Origin: Candidatus Poseidonia sp.
GTDB taxonomy: Archaea; Thermoplasmatota; Poseidoniia; Poseidoniales; Poseidoniaceae
Length of the DNA: 57,503 bases
Reading direction: 5' to 3'
NCBI GenBank assembly: GCA_030741355.1
Contig: JASLVM010000007.1
Location: 1 to 57,503, forward strand
Part shown: positions 9,658-18,038 of the stretch, piece by piece
Layout of the letters: each line of letters begins with the position of its first letter
Numbering within the stretch: position 1 is the first letter of the stretch
Translations under genes and position numbers: made by a program
The notes under the pieces: model-generated
The model's database searches: none
Seen by the model: only the letters and a program-made list of their open reading frames with translations
Told to the model about the DNA's origin: nothing

Positions 9658-9969
9658 ATGGGAAAAGCCGTCGGATTGATGACCGCAGGTCTCGGCACCT
9701 ACATGACGTTCAAGATGTGGGCTGAATTTCAGGACGCCCTTGGAACGGTCTTTGGCGCCTCATGGGGCATCATCATCGCCACCGTGGTCTTTTTGATTTA
9801 CCAGTCCAACAAGAACGAGAAAGCCTACGAAGCCTCGTTCGGCGAAATCCTCCCCAAGTCCATCAGCAAAGGACAAATGGAAGCCGACAACCCCCAACCT
9901 CTGGTTTTCATCGCTGGCTTGTACGTCTTCATCATCGTCATCTTCGAGATTCTTCTCGCTGCGATATGA
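9658..9969 (+). CDS. Small conserved-looking membrane protein
   Basis: 103 residues from the ATG at 9658. It has two clear hydrophobic segments, at about 30-48 (ASWGIIIATVVFLIYQ) and 82-101 (VFIAGLYVFIIVIFEILLAA), with a charged loop between. I do not recognise a family. An upstream in-frame start at 9493 is possible on paper. It would overlap the start of the divergently transcribed AroE-like gene and would add a basic stretch with no membrane logic, so the shorter form is preferred. The gene is followed after 12 bases by another small membrane protein and then by NfeD-like and flotillin genes. A role alongside that membrane-scaffold pair is a reasonable inference only. Confidence 0.6.
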   Translation: MGKAVGLMTAGLGTYMTFKMWAEFQDALGTVFGASWGIIIATVVFLIYQSNKNEKAYEASFGEILPKSISKGQMEADNPQPLVFIAGLYVFIIVIFEILLAAI

Positions 9970-9981
9970 TGGTGAGCCGTC

Positions 9982-10269
9982 ATGCCCGGCCTCATGGAAG
10001 TCTTCATCCTCAAAGAGCGAGTGAACGACAATCGGGACGATTCAATCTTCATGATGTTGTTTGAAAAAGCCTTCATCCTGATGTCGCTTTTGGTCATCAT
10101 GCTCGTCGGCATCGCCCTCAACCTGCCCGCTTGGGGCGTTGGAGCCCTCGTCGGGGCTTCGCTCGGACCCATCGTCTACGGGCATTACTACTTCATTTAC
10201 ATCCGGCCGGCAAAAAAACAGCAGAAGGTTGATGTGAGCAAGAAGCAAGGAAAGAACAAGAGGAAGTGA
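9982..10269 (+). CDS. Small membrane protein with basic C-terminal tail
   Basis: 95 residues. One or two membrane segments at about 30-68 (ILMSLLVIMLVGIALNLPAW, then GVGALVGASLGPIVYG) are followed by a strongly basic tail rich in Lys (AKKQQKVDVSKKQGKNKRK). Positive charge at the end suggests that the C-terminus is cytoplasmic. No family is recognised. It lies 12 bases after the preceding small membrane protein gene, and its stop is 1 base before the start of the NfeD-like gene. Translational coupling in a four-gene operon ending with flotillin is therefore likely. Confidence 0.6.
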   Translation: MPGLMEVFILKERVNDNRDDSIFMMLFEKAFILMSLLVIMLVGIALNLPAWGVGALVGASLGPIVYGHYYFIYIRPAKKQQKVDVSKKQGKNKRK

Positions 10270-10270
10270 C

Positions 10271-10903
10271 ATGGTGCTCGGATTTTCAACAATTTTGGAA
10301 TTTTTTGGTTTGGAAGAGATCTCTGGAATTGACGTCTTCTTCGCCGCCATGGCGGTGATTGGGACCATCCTGTTCATCATTTACTTCGCCTTGGTGTTGA
10401 TCGGTGGCGTTGCAGACGGCATTGCTGATGCCATTCCCTTCCTTGATGTGAATTTCGAAATGGACGCTGAAGGCGTCTTCCATATGCTGACCATACAGGG
10501 TTTGTTGAGTTTCATGATGATGTTCGGCATCTTCGGCCTTGCCGTCTCACAAGGAGACTACGGCGCCCTTCCCGCAATTACAGCCGGAACCATCACCGGT
10601 CTCGCGTCAATGTGGATGGTCGGGAAAGTCTTCCAAGCGATTGCGGGTCTGGAAACCGATGGGACCGTTGCTCACAACCAAGCCCACGGTGCGAAAGGCA
10701 CGGTGTACCGGACCATCAAGCCAGGACAATCCGGCCAAGTCCAAGTTGAATTCCAGGATGCATTGCGCACCTGCGAAGCCGTTGCGGAAGATGAAACCCT
10801 TACCATTGAAACTGGGAAGTTCATCACCGTGACTGGAAACATCGCCGAAACGTTGGTGGTCAAACCGCTCAAAATTAGCGACGCCATCGCCGAAGAAGAG
10901 TGA
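10271..10903 (+). CDS. NfeD/YqiJ-like membrane protein with C-terminal OB-fold domain
   Basis: 210 residues. Membrane segments lie at about 23-48, 72-92 and 96-118. They are followed by a soluble beta-rich domain (about 125-205) beginning GAKGTVYRTIKPGQSGQVQV and ending in a VKPLKISD segment. This resembles the OB-fold domain of NfeD-family proteins, which have the pattern G..G.a...l.p.G.v.v. NfeD and YqiJ proteins are characteristically encoded next to SPFH/flotillin genes and are thought to act with them at membrane microdomains. Here the next gene is a flotillin, which strongly supports the call. There is no ClpP-like protease domain, so this is the short NfeD type. Confidence 0.72.
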   Translation: MVLGFSTILEFFGLEEISGIDVFFAAMAVIGTILFIIYFALVLIGGVADGIADAIPFLDVNFEMDAEGVFHMLTIQGLLSFMMMFGIFGLAVSQGDYGALPAITAGTITGLASMWMVGKVFQAIAGLETDGTVAHNQAHGAKGTVYRTIKPGQSGQVQVEFQDALRTCEAVAEDETLTIETGKFITVTGNIAETLVVKPLKISDAIAEEE

Positions 10904-10953
10904 GACGGCTCGCCGTGTTAAGTCTCTTAAAGGAGAACTGAAGTGGGCCAACC

Positions 10954-12342
10954 ATGATGGAAACCTTGGTACTCATCGGAATCGCTTTGTTTGTCGGAAT
11001 CGTGCTTGCAACCGTTTATGTTGCAACCAGCCGCTACAAACTCGCCCCAGCTAACAAAATCCTCGTCGTCTACGGTAATACCAAGGGCGCTGGTGCCGCA
11101 CAGTGTTATCACGGCGGTGGTAAAATCGTCTGGCCGTTGGTCCAGAACTATGCGTTCCTCGACCTCCAACCCATGACCATCAACATCAACCTTGAGCACG
11201 CTCTTTCCCAACAGAACATCCGCATCAACGTGCCATCGACCTTTACCATCGGTATTGACACGAAGCCCTCCATCATGCAAAACGCTGCAGTCCGTCTTCT
11301 CGGCCTCCAACCCAGCGACATCGAGGCCATGGCAAAAGAGATCATCTTTGGTCAACTTCGTCTCACCGTTGCTTCGCTCACCATTGAGGAAATCAACGGC
11401 GACCGTGAAGCGTTCTTGAGCCAGGTCGTCAACAACGTCGACACCGAACTGCACAAGATCGGTCTCTACCTCATCAACGTCAACATCACGGACATCACCG
11501 ACGAAGCTGACTACATCAAGTCGATCGGTGCCAAGGCCGCTGCACAAGCCATTGCCGCTGCCGACGTCGACCGAGCCAACGCTACCCGAGACGGTGCCGT
11601 CGGTCAAGCAGAAGCCGACCGAGCCCGTGAAATTCAGGTGGCCAAGAACCGTGCAGAATCCGACAAAGGACAGAAAGAAGCAGAGGCTGACCGCCGTGTT
11701 TACGTCCAACAACAAGAGTCAAAGGCCGTTGAAGGTGAAAACTTGTCCCGTGCTGAAATCGCCGGCTACAACGCCGACCTTGCAGAGAAGGAAGCAGAAG
11801 CCGTCAAGCGTTCTGAAGTGGCCAAGCGTAAGGCTCAGGTCGAGATTGAGAAGGCTCAATACGAGTTCGAAGGCCAGCGCCTGCGTGCTGAAGAAATCGC
11901 TCGTGAAGAAGTTTCGAAGCAACAGATTGAGATCGCTGCCGAAGCCGAAGCAGAGCGCCAACGCCGCATTGCAAAGGGTCAGGCTGACGCCACCCTTGCA
12001 GCCTACAACGCAGAAGCAGAAGGTCAGCGCGCCGTTCTCGAAGCCAAGGCAGAAGGATACGCCCGTTTGGTGGCCAGTGCCGGTGGAGACGCAAAGGCCG
12101 CTGCTACGCTGTTGATGGTTGAGAAGATCGAAGAACTCGTCGCTCGCCAAACCGAAGCCATTGCCAACCTCAAGATCGACAAGATCACCGTTTGGGACTC
12201 AGGCAACAACGGCGCCGATGGTGGTGGAGCAACCTCGAACTTCGTTTCCTCGCTCATCCAAAGCCTACCGCCCGTTCATGACGTCGCCAAGATGGCCGGC
12301 GTTGACCTGCCTGATTACTTGGGCACCATGAAGGACGATTGA
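10954..12342 (+). CDS. Flotillin-like SPFH (band 7) protein
   Basis: 462 residues. An N-terminal membrane anchor (about 4-26) is followed by an SPFH domain (about 28-200), containing FLDLQPMTINI and GDREAFLSQVVNNVDTEL. A long Ala/Glu-rich coiled coil runs from about 200 to 395, full of AEAD/AEKEAE repeats, and a C-terminal segment with FVSSLIQSLPP closes the protein. This is the standard flotillin/YqiK layout. Flotillins oligomerise at the membrane and organise protein clusters. The gene follows the NfeD-like gene after 50 bases that include AAAGGAG (about 10929-10935), rather far from the ATG at 10954. A second ATG immediately follows at 10957 and could be used instead. Partner small membrane proteins are encoded just upstream. 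Confidence 0.88.
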   Translation: MMETLVLIGIALFVGIVLATVYVATSRYKLAPANKILVVYGNTKGAGAAQCYHGGGKIVWPLVQNYAFLDLQPMTININLEHALSQQNIRINVPSTFTIGIDTKPSIMQNAAVRLLGLQPSDIEAMAKEIIFGQLRLTVASLTIEEINGDREAFLSQVVNNVDTELHKIGLYLINVNITDITDEADYIKSIGAKAAAQAIAAADVDRANATRDGAVGQAEADRAREIQVAKNRAESDKGQKEAEADRRVYVQQQESKAVEGENLSRAEIAGYNADLAEKEAEAVKRSEVAKRKAQVEIEKAQYEFEGQRLRAEEIAREEVSKQQIEIAAEAEAERQRRIAKGQADATLAAYNAEAEGQRAVLEAKAEGYARLVASAGGDAKAAATLLMVEKIEELVARQTEAIANLKIDKITVWDSGNNGADGGGATSNFVSSLIQSLPPVHDVAKMAGVDLPDYLGTMKDD

Positions 12343-12361
12343 AGCGTCCGGCTCTTGTTTG

Positions 12362-12379
12362 AGGTCGGGAAACCGGCCT
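12362..12379. other. GNRA-tetraloop hairpin between flotillin and fhs genes
   Basis: A 7-bp stem (AGGTCGG paired with CCGGCCT, one G-U pair) closes a GAAA loop. It starts 19 bases after the flotillin stop and ends 55 bases before the fhs start. There is no U-run after it, so it is not a typical terminator. It may be an RNA processing or attenuation structure. Confidence 0.35.
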
Positions 12380-12434
12380 GAAGACCAACGCCTTAGGCGA
12401 GGGTTTCAAAGACTCATTGAACCGGAACGGTCTC

Positions 12435-14150
12435 ATGACCACCGACCTTGAAATTGCCCGTGCTGCAAAAATGGAGCCCATTGAAGCCGTGGCATGGAAG
12501 TTGGGCATCTCTTCTCACGAGCTCACACCGATGGGCAATGGCGTCGCCAAAGTCAGTTGGAACGCCCTGAAGGAACGCTTCTCAAAACCACAGGGAAGTC
12601 TGGTCCTGGTAACCTCGGTTAACCCAACACCGTTTGGCGAAGGGAAAACCGTGACCACCATCGGATTGACCCAGGCCTTGAATCGCATCGGGCAGTCAGC
12701 GACGTGCGTGATTCGTGAACCCTCAATGGGACCGGTGTTCGGCATCAAAGGCGGTGCTGCAGGAGGAGGTCACGCGCAAGTTCTCCCCATGGAGGACATC
12801 AATCTCCATTTGACCGGGGATTTGCACGCCGTCACCTCGGCACACAACCTTCTCTCCGCCTTGATTGACAATCACATCAAGCACGGCAACGAAGCCAAAC
12901 TTGACCCAACACGCATTTCCTGGCCCCGAGTTATTGACATGAACGACCGTGCTCTTCGCAACATCACCATCGGGATGGGCGGTCCTGCGAACGGCCAAGT
13001 GCGAGAAGATCGGTTTGACATCACGGCAGCCAGTGAGGTGATGGCCATTCTCGTCCTCGCCACCGATTATGCTGACCTTCGACGCCGTCTCGGGGACATC
13101 GTGGTCGGCACCTCCACCGAGGGCCATCCAGTCAAAGCCAGTGACATCGGTGGAGCCGGGGCCATGGCCTTGCTTCTTCGGCAAGCCTTCCTCCCGAACA
13201 TCACCCAGACTTTGGAAGGCGACCCCGCTTTCATCCACGGCGGACCCTTCGCCAACATCGCTCACGGAAATTCAAGCATCATCGCTGACCGAATCGCTCT
13301 GGCATCGGCAGATATCGTGGTGACCGAGGCAGGCTTTGGCTCGGACATGGGTGCTGAGAAATTCATGCACATCAAAGCGGCCACTTCCGGGAAGGCGCCT
13401 GATTGCGTGGTCATGAACGTCACTGTACGCTCGATGAAACTCCACGGTGGAGCCTTTGGAGACCGTGGCGGTATTCGACCGGACAAAGCCACGCTTGAGG
13501 CGGAAAACGTGGAGGCCACCAGCCTCGGAGCCAAAACCAATCTCGACCGACACATCCGTAACATGGCCTCCTTTGGCGTCCCCGTCGTGGTCTCCATCAA
13601 CCGCTTCCTCTCCGATACGGATGCTGAATTGGCCGCCATCACCCAAGCCGCCCACGAGAGTGGAGCGCAGTCGGTTTGCATCACCGAGGTGCACGCCAAC
13701 GGTGGAGCGGGGGGCAAAGAGTTGGCAGAGGCGGTCGTAAGGGCCGTGCAAAACCACGTGGCGGCAGGACGGCCGTTCGTGCCCTTGTTCACACCCGAAA
13801 CCGACATCCTCGACAAAGCGACCTCCATCGCCACCCGCCTGTACAAAGCTGAAGGCGTAGAACTCACGGCCAAAGCCGTACGAGAATTGGAGCGAATTCG
13901 AGCGTGGGGCTACGGCCACCTCCCAATTTGCATGGCGAAGACCCAATACTCCTTCTCGCACGATGCCTCCCTTTTGGGCGCACCTTCAGGCTTCACAATA
14001 CCCGTCCGTGAATTCCGACTCAACGCTGGCGCAGGCTTCGTGGTTGCCGTTCTTGGTAACATGATGACCATGCCCGGACTGCCCAAGCGTCCAGCAGCCC
14101 TTGACATGGATATGGATGAAGACGGGAACCTCCTCGGCGTGTTTGGGTGA
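12435..14150 (+). CDS. fhs: Formate-tetrahydrofolate ligase
   Basis: 571 residues from the ATG at 12435. The enzyme makes 10-formyl-THF from formate, THF and ATP, feeding one-carbon units into purine synthesis. The P-loop region TPFGEGKT is at about 65-72. It is followed by the family blocks IREPSMGPVFGIKGGAAGGG, LTGDLHAVTSAHNLL, VLATDYADLRRRLGDIVVG, EAGFGSDMGAEKF and VNRFLSDTDAE (here ISINRFLSD-like). Full family length is retained. An in-frame TTG at 12417 would add six residues, but the ATG version starts at the usual N-terminus. The gene is followed 4 bases after its stop by pelota. Fhs is common in bacteria and patchy in archaea, so past transfer into this lineage is plausible, though base composition does not stand out from its neighbours by eye. 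Confidence 0.94.
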   Translation: MTTDLEIARAAKMEPIEAVAWKLGISSHELTPMGNGVAKVSWNALKERFSKPQGSLVLVTSVNPTPFGEGKTVTTIGLTQALNRIGQSATCVIREPSMGPVFGIKGGAAGGGHAQVLPMEDINLHLTGDLHAVTSAHNLLSALIDNHIKHGNEAKLDPTRISWPRVIDMNDRALRNITIGMGGPANGQVREDRFDITAASEVMAILVLATDYADLRRRLGDIVVGTSTEGHPVKASDIGGAGAMALLLRQAFLPNITQTLEGDPAFIHGGPFANIAHGNSSIIADRIALASADIVVTEAGFGSDMGAEKFMHIKAATSGKAPDCVVMNVTVRSMKLHGGAFGDRGGIRPDKATLEAENVEATSLGAKTNLDRHIRNMASFGVPVVVSINRFLSDTDAELAAITQAAHESGAQSVCITEVHANGGAGGKELAEAVVRAVQNHVAAGRPFVPLFTPETDILDKATSIATRLYKAEGVELTAKAVRELERIRAWGYGHLPICMAKTQYSFSHDASLLGAPSGFTIPVREFRLNAGAGFVVAVLGNMMTMPGLPKRPAALDMDMDEDGNLLGVFG

Positions 14151-14154
14151 AGGA

Positions 14155-15216
14155 ATGGACGTCCAGTTTCGAGACCACCACGAATGGCGTTTGCGGGTCC
14201 AAACCGTCGACGATTTGTGGGTTCTCAACCGATTGATTCAGCCCGGGATGTCCGTGGGCATGTTGGGTGAGCGCCGAGACCAGACGACCGGCGGGGATGA
14301 GGGCGGTCGCTCCAAACAAGCCGAACGCAAGAAAATGTGGATTCGCCTCGCCGTGGAGCACACTGAACACCAGTCCTTCACCGATGTGCTCCGAGTTCAC
14401 GGCATCATCGAAGAAGCCCCCTTTGATGTGGGGCTCCACCACACTCACGCTGTTGAACTACGAAATGAACTCAAAATCACTTCACAAAAGGGGTTCTCGA
14501 AAATCGATCGAGACCTCCTCGAAGAGAGTGTGCGAGCCGCCAATCAAGGCCAAGTCGCCTTGCTGGTGGTGGAAGGTGACGAGATGATTCTGTATTTTGT
14601 CACCGCCCGAGGCCTTCGAGAGAGCGCCACATGGACGATGAGGGGAGGTGGAAAACGAGGCGACCTGCGTTTGACCGACGGCATCGCCAAGCAATTCAGG
14701 AGCACCATTGTACACGGCTTGACCCAACAACTCGATGCAGACATGCCGCTGGTGTTGTGCGGTCCGGGACGCAATCGAGACAGGATGCTCGCCGACCTCA
14801 AGGAAGCGGGCCACGCACGTCCCATGATGTCGGTGGGAACGAGCATGGGTGGGCGCGGCGCAGCCAACGAGGTTCTACGGGATGGGCTGGCTGGCAACAT
14901 GCTGGCCGACCACCGGATGGTGCAGGAGATTTCCTTGCTCGAAGAAGCATGGCAGCGCATCGCAACCAACGGTGCCGTCGCCTACGGAAAAGCCGATGTT
15001 CAACGGGCGACCGAAGAGGGCGCTGTTGAGACCCTGCTCATTGGGGCAGACGTGCTGAGAGAAGAAGAACATCAAGGCCAAATGTCGTGGGCAACGGTCG
15101 CCCAAACCGTTGAGAAGTTTTCAGGAAAGGTCATCCAATGCTCTCTTGACCACGATGCCGGTGAACAATTGATGGGGTTCGGAGGCGCCGTCGCCCTGCT
15201 TCGATATGCGATGTGA
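14155..15216 (+). CDS. pelA: Pelota (Dom34) ribosome-rescue factor
   Basis: 353 residues from the ATG at 14155. Pelota recognises stalled ribosomes with an empty A site and, with aEF1A or ABCE1, splits them. The three eRF1-like domains are visible. An Sm-like N-terminal domain (about 1-130) contains WVLNRLIQPGMSVGMLGERR. A central domain (about 132-262) contains VALLVVEGDEMILYFV. The C-terminal domain (about 265-353) contains VAYGKADVQRATEEGAVETLLI and ends in FGGAVALLRYAM. The GGQ motif of eRF1 is absent, as expected for pelota. The in-frame start at 14101 would overlap fhs by 50 bases, so the ATG 4 bases after the fhs stop is chosen. Universal in archaea and eukaryotes, it is a firm archaeal marker here. 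Confidence 0.92.
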   Translation: MDVQFRDHHEWRLRVQTVDDLWVLNRLIQPGMSVGMLGERRDQTTGGDEGGRSKQAERKKMWIRLAVEHTEHQSFTDVLRVHGIIEEAPFDVGLHHTHAVELRNELKITSQKGFSKIDRDLLEESVRAANQGQVALLVVEGDEMILYFVTARGLRESATWTMRGGGKRGDLRLTDGIAKQFRSTIVHGLTQQLDADMPLVLCGPGRNRDRMLADLKEAGHARPMMSVGTSMGGRGAANEVLRDGLAGNMLADHRMVQEISLLEEAWQRIATNGAVAYGKADVQRATEEGAVETLLIGADVLREEEHQGQMSWATVAQTVEKFSGKVIQCSLDHDAGEQLMGFGGAVALLRYAM

Positions 15217-15523
15217 TACCGTGCGAACCGTTGATTTCTCCGACCTTGGCACCGATATTCGGGGCTCACTGCAAGGCCACCGTTGGTTGATTGTGAAGGT
15301 AGCCGAACTGCCGCAAGCCACAGCAGCACTGGCGTTCAGTGAATTGGAAGATGTGTTGGTGGCGGTGGACCATCGGGGGCAACCGGTCAACGAGGGATTG
15401 TGGATGCGAGCGGTTCACTTGCTGTTGGTATCCGACGTCGACGAGGCCAACAGACTGCAGGACAGCAGCGGCATCAACCAGGTGTTGGCCACCGACCAGC
15501 CGATAGAGCAACTCCTTTGGTAG
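15206..15523 (+). CDS. Small hypothetical protein downstream of pelota
   Basis: 105 residues if translation starts at the ATG at 15206, which overlaps the pelota gene by 11 bases. A GTG at 15221, 4 bases after the pelota stop, gives 100 residues and is equally possible. It is a soluble, slightly acidic protein with segments GHRWLIVKVAELPQATAALAF and VNEGLWMRAVHLLLVSDVDEA. No family is recognised. It ends just before the 3' end of the opposing tRNA-Val gene. The tight coupling to pelota suggests co-expression, but nothing in the sequence assigns a role. Confidence 0.55.
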   Translation: MRCDTVRTVDFSDLGTDIRGSLQGHRWLIVKVAELPQATAALAFSELEDVLVAVDHRGQPVNEGLWMRAVHLLLVSDVDEANRLQDSSGINQVLATDQPIEQLLW

Positions 15524-15596
15524 TGGGTCTGGAGGGACTCGAACCCTCGATCAACTCCGTGTAAGGGAGGTGTCATAGCCGCTAGACCACAGACCC
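15524..15596 (-). tRNA. tRNA-Val (anticodon TAC)
   Basis: 73 nt on the minus strand, folding as a standard cloverleaf. The acceptor is GGGTCTG/CAGACCC with discriminator A. The D-arm contains AGCGGCTA, the anticodon loop is CTTACAC with anticodon TAC (reads GUA), and the T-arm is GAGGG-TTCGAGT-CCCTC. One apparent mismatch closes the base of the anticodon stem. No intron is present, and CCA is not encoded; the bases after the discriminator are CTA. The gene lies in the gap between the small gene after pelota and the CinA-like gene and is transcribed against both. Confidence 0.95.
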
Positions 15597-15615
15597 ATCT
15601 CGGCCTGTACCAATC

Positions 15616-15629
15616 CCTTTTTGAAAAGT
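15616..15629 (-). promoter_or_regulatory. Possible promoter element of tRNA-Val
   Basis: On the minus strand this reads CTTTTCAAAAAGGG and lies about 20-33 bases before the first base of the tRNA, the position expected for an archaeal TATA box. The match to TTTAWA is imperfect, so this is tentative. Confidence 0.35.
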
Positions 15630-15676
15630 GCGCCCTCTACGGAACGCTCAAAACAGACACCGTCAACCACCGGTCA

Positions 15677-16372
15677 ATGGATGCCAATATCCAGTCCGCT
15701 GCTGCCAAGTTGGTGCGTAAGCTGAAGACCGACAATTATTCGCTCACCGTCGCTGAGTCGTGCACTGGTGGCCTGCTTGCAAGCACCCTAACCGACATTG
15801 CGGGTGCCAGTTCATGGTTCAAAAAATCCTGGGTAACCTACGCCAACGACGCTAAAATTGCTGAATTGGGCGTCGATCCAGAAGAACTTGCACAGAAAGG
15901 AGCCGTGTCAGCTCAAGTGGCCATCATGATGGCCAAGGGGGCCTTGGAACGAGCAGAGGCCGATTACGCAATTTCCGTGACCGGTATCGCCGGACCCACC
16001 AACGAAGGCAGCTCCAAACCCATCGGAACCGTCTACATTGGCATCGCTTCAAAACACGGTTGGGCGAACGCCATCCGAACCCAAATTGGAGGGACAAGAG
16101 CCGAGAACAAAGCGGGTTTCGTCTATTTTGCTCTCTTGACCGCCATGCAGTGCTGGGAAGAGGCGATGGTTCGCAAAACGGAGGAAGAAATCGCCGCAAA
16201 ATTGGCTGAAATTGAAGCCGAGCGACGTGAACAAGAACGGGAAGCGGAGCGAGAACGCCGGGACCAAGAAGCACGAGAACAAGCCCCTTGGCAGGACGAA
16301 GCATGGTCGGAAGAAAGCGACAGTGAAGAAATCGGACTCGAAGTGGAATGGTCCGAAGACCAAGAAGAGTGA
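15677..16372 (+). CDS. CinA-like NMN deamidase (PncC type) with charged C-terminal tail
   Basis: 231 residues. The CinA C-terminal domain covers about 1-160, with the signature VAESCTGGLLASTLT (25-39), a VTGIAGP segment (about 112-118) and IGTVYIGI. This domain hydrolyses nicotinamide mononucleotide to nicotinate mononucleotide in NAD recycling. From about residue 165 to the end it has a non-family tail. A Glu/Arg-rich stretch, probably a coiled coil, runs to about 205 and is followed by an acidic Trp-containing end (WQDEAWSEESDSEE, EVEWSEDQEE). The stand-alone domain is normally about 160 residues, so the tail is an addition. The N-terminal molybdopterin-binding domain of full CinA is missing. 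The DNA polymerase DP1 gene follows on the same strand after a 59-base gap. Confidence 0.82.
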   Translation: MDANIQSAAAKLVRKLKTDNYSLTVAESCTGGLLASTLTDIAGASSWFKKSWVTYANDAKIAELGVDPEELAQKGAVSAQVAIMMAKGALERAEADYAISVTGIAGPTNEGSSKPIGTVYIGIASKHGWANAIRTQIGGTRAENKAGFVYFALLTAMQCWEEAMVRKTEEEIAAKLAEIEAERREQEREAERERRDQEAREQAPWQDEAWSEESDSEEIGLEVEWSEDQEE

Positions 16373-16431
16373 ATCCTTCTCCATTCGAACCAAGGCACAT
16401 ACCTTTTGAATCGTCGTCCTTCATTCGTGTC

Positions 16432-18030
16432 ATGGGTGAGCCGTGGTCCGACATCGTCGCCCATTTACGCAGCCAGAGGCTGCTTGCTCCTCAATCCCTT
16501 CAAGACCGTTTACTCAACCTAACCGACCCAAAATCAGTCATTGAGGCCGCCACCGCCCTCAACCTCTCGGGCGGGATGTTGACCGCCTCAATGCTTGACG
16601 AGATGATCGCCCACGCCGGTGGTGGAACACCAACAACAAGCGTTGTCAACGAGGTGGTGGCACAACCAGCAGAAGATTTGGCACGAACCATTGCACCCAT
16701 TTCGGAACCTGAACCGGTTGACCTGCTGTTACGCAACAACCTCCCGGATTGGAGCGAGGTGGACTTCTCCATGCACGCCAGTGATACGGCATCGGACATC
16801 ACCGTTCATTACGACATCACCGGGAATTCAACAACCGAAGGCAAGATGACCGATATCAACGCCTGCTTCAATGACCGCCTCCAAAGCATTCGGAAATTGA
16901 TCGTGCAAAACTCAAACCTGCCACGGAAACATCAGGAAATCTCTCGGCTGCTCGCCGAATACTCGCGCTACCAGGGATACGAAAACAAAGCGGTGGCGAT
17001 CGGCTTGGTCAACGAACCTCGCTACACCAAGAACGGGCATTTGATGTGGGGCCTTGAAGATGAAACGGGCGAGATGACCTGCCTGCTGACCAAGCGAAGC
17101 GGGGAGGACCGTGACCGTGCCCACGAGCAAATTCTCGAAGCAGGCCTCATGCCCGACGATGTGATGGGCGTTTCTGGGACATTCAGTCAAACGGGTGACA
17201 TTTTCTACGTCGACGACTTGCATTTCCCGCTTGAAACCAAGCATCAGAAAGTCAGCTCAGAAGAGGGTGTGAGCGTCGCATTCCTTTCCGACATCCACGT
17301 TGGCTCCAAGACCTTCCTTGAGGCGCAATGGCACAAGATGGTGCGATGGTTCCACACCGACCCGCTGGCGAAGACGATCAAATACCTCATCCTCTCCGGT
17401 GATTGCGTCGATGGGGTCGGGATTTATCCCGGACAAGACAAGGAACTGTCCATCCCTGATCTGTTCGCCCAATACACCGAATTTGCTCGATTGTTAGAAT
17501 TGCTTCCAGAGTGGGTGGAATGCGTGATGCTTCCTGGAAACCACGATGCTGTTCGACCTGCCGAACCTCAGCCCACCTTCGAAAAGGACATTCAACAGGA
17601 CTACAACACGACGACCTTCGTTGGCAACCCTTGTGATTTCTCGCTCCACGGGGTTCGTTTGCTGTCCTACCACGGGAAGTCCATCGATGATTTCGTTGCG
17701 GGTCTACGAACCGTCACGTACGCCGACCCTGTGGAAGCCATGCGTGAAATGCTCCGTCGACGTCATCTTGCCCCACAATGGGGAGGCAAAACCCCGCTTT
17801 CTCCTGAACCAGAGGACGGCTTGGTCATTCGAGAAGTTCCTGACATCTTCGTCACGGGCCACGTCCACGGCCATGAATGCCTTGACTTCAGAGGCACCAC
17901 CTTGGTCTGTTCGAGCACCTGGCAGGACCAAACATCCTACCAGCGCATGCTCGGATTCCAACCCAAGCCCTGTATGCTGACCATCATCAACCTCAAGAGC
18001 CACAAATCAATCTCAATTCCATTCGCTTGA
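16432..18030 (+). CDS. polB: DNA polymerase II (PolD) small subunit DP1
   Basis: 532 residues from the ATG at 16432. DP1 is the proofreading 3'-5' exonuclease subunit of the archaeal replicative polymerase D. An N-terminal region (about 1-120) is followed by an OB-fold (about 155-275) containing ALEDETGEM-like and VSGTFSQTGDIFYVDDL. The calcineurin-like phosphodiesterase domain has all metal motifs: SDIHVGS (about 284-290), SGDCVDG (about 322-328), LPGNHDA (about 367-373) and TGHVHGHE (about 474-481). The longer in-frame start at 16348 would overlap the CinA-like gene and add an unrelated basic stretch, so MGEPWSDIVAHL is taken as the N-terminus. The large subunit DP2 is not in the window. 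PolD is restricted to archaea and marks this as euryarchaeal-type DNA replication. Confidence 0.93.
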   Translation: MGEPWSDIVAHLRSQRLLAPQSLQDRLLNLTDPKSVIEAATALNLSGGMLTASMLDEMIAHAGGGTPTTSVVNEVVAQPAEDLARTIAPISEPEPVDLLLRNNLPDWSEVDFSMHASDTASDITVHYDITGNSTTEGKMTDINACFNDRLQSIRKLIVQNSNLPRKHQEISRLLAEYSRYQGYENKAVAIGLVNEPRYTKNGHLMWGLEDETGEMTCLLTKRSGEDRDRAHEQILEAGLMPDDVMGVSGTFSQTGDIFYVDDLHFPLETKHQKVSSEEGVSVAFLSDIHVGSKTFLEAQWHKMVRWFHTDPLAKTIKYLILSGDCVDGVGIYPGQDKELSIPDLFAQYTEFARLLELLPEWVECVMLPGNHDAVRPAEPQPTFEKDIQQDYNTTTFVGNPCDFSLHGVRLLSYHGKSIDDFVAGLRTVTYADPVEAMREMLRRRHLAPQWGGKTPLSPEPEDGLVIREVPDIFVTGHVHGHECLDFRGTTLVCSSTWQDQTSYQRMLGFQPKPCMLTIINLKSHKSISIPFA

Positions 18031-18038
18031 GCGGGACA

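Noticed and set aside
12362-12379. Riboswitch upstream of fhs
   Set aside because: A single GNRA hairpin with no surrounding conserved core. Folate riboswitches are not expected in archaea, so it is listed only as a hairpin.
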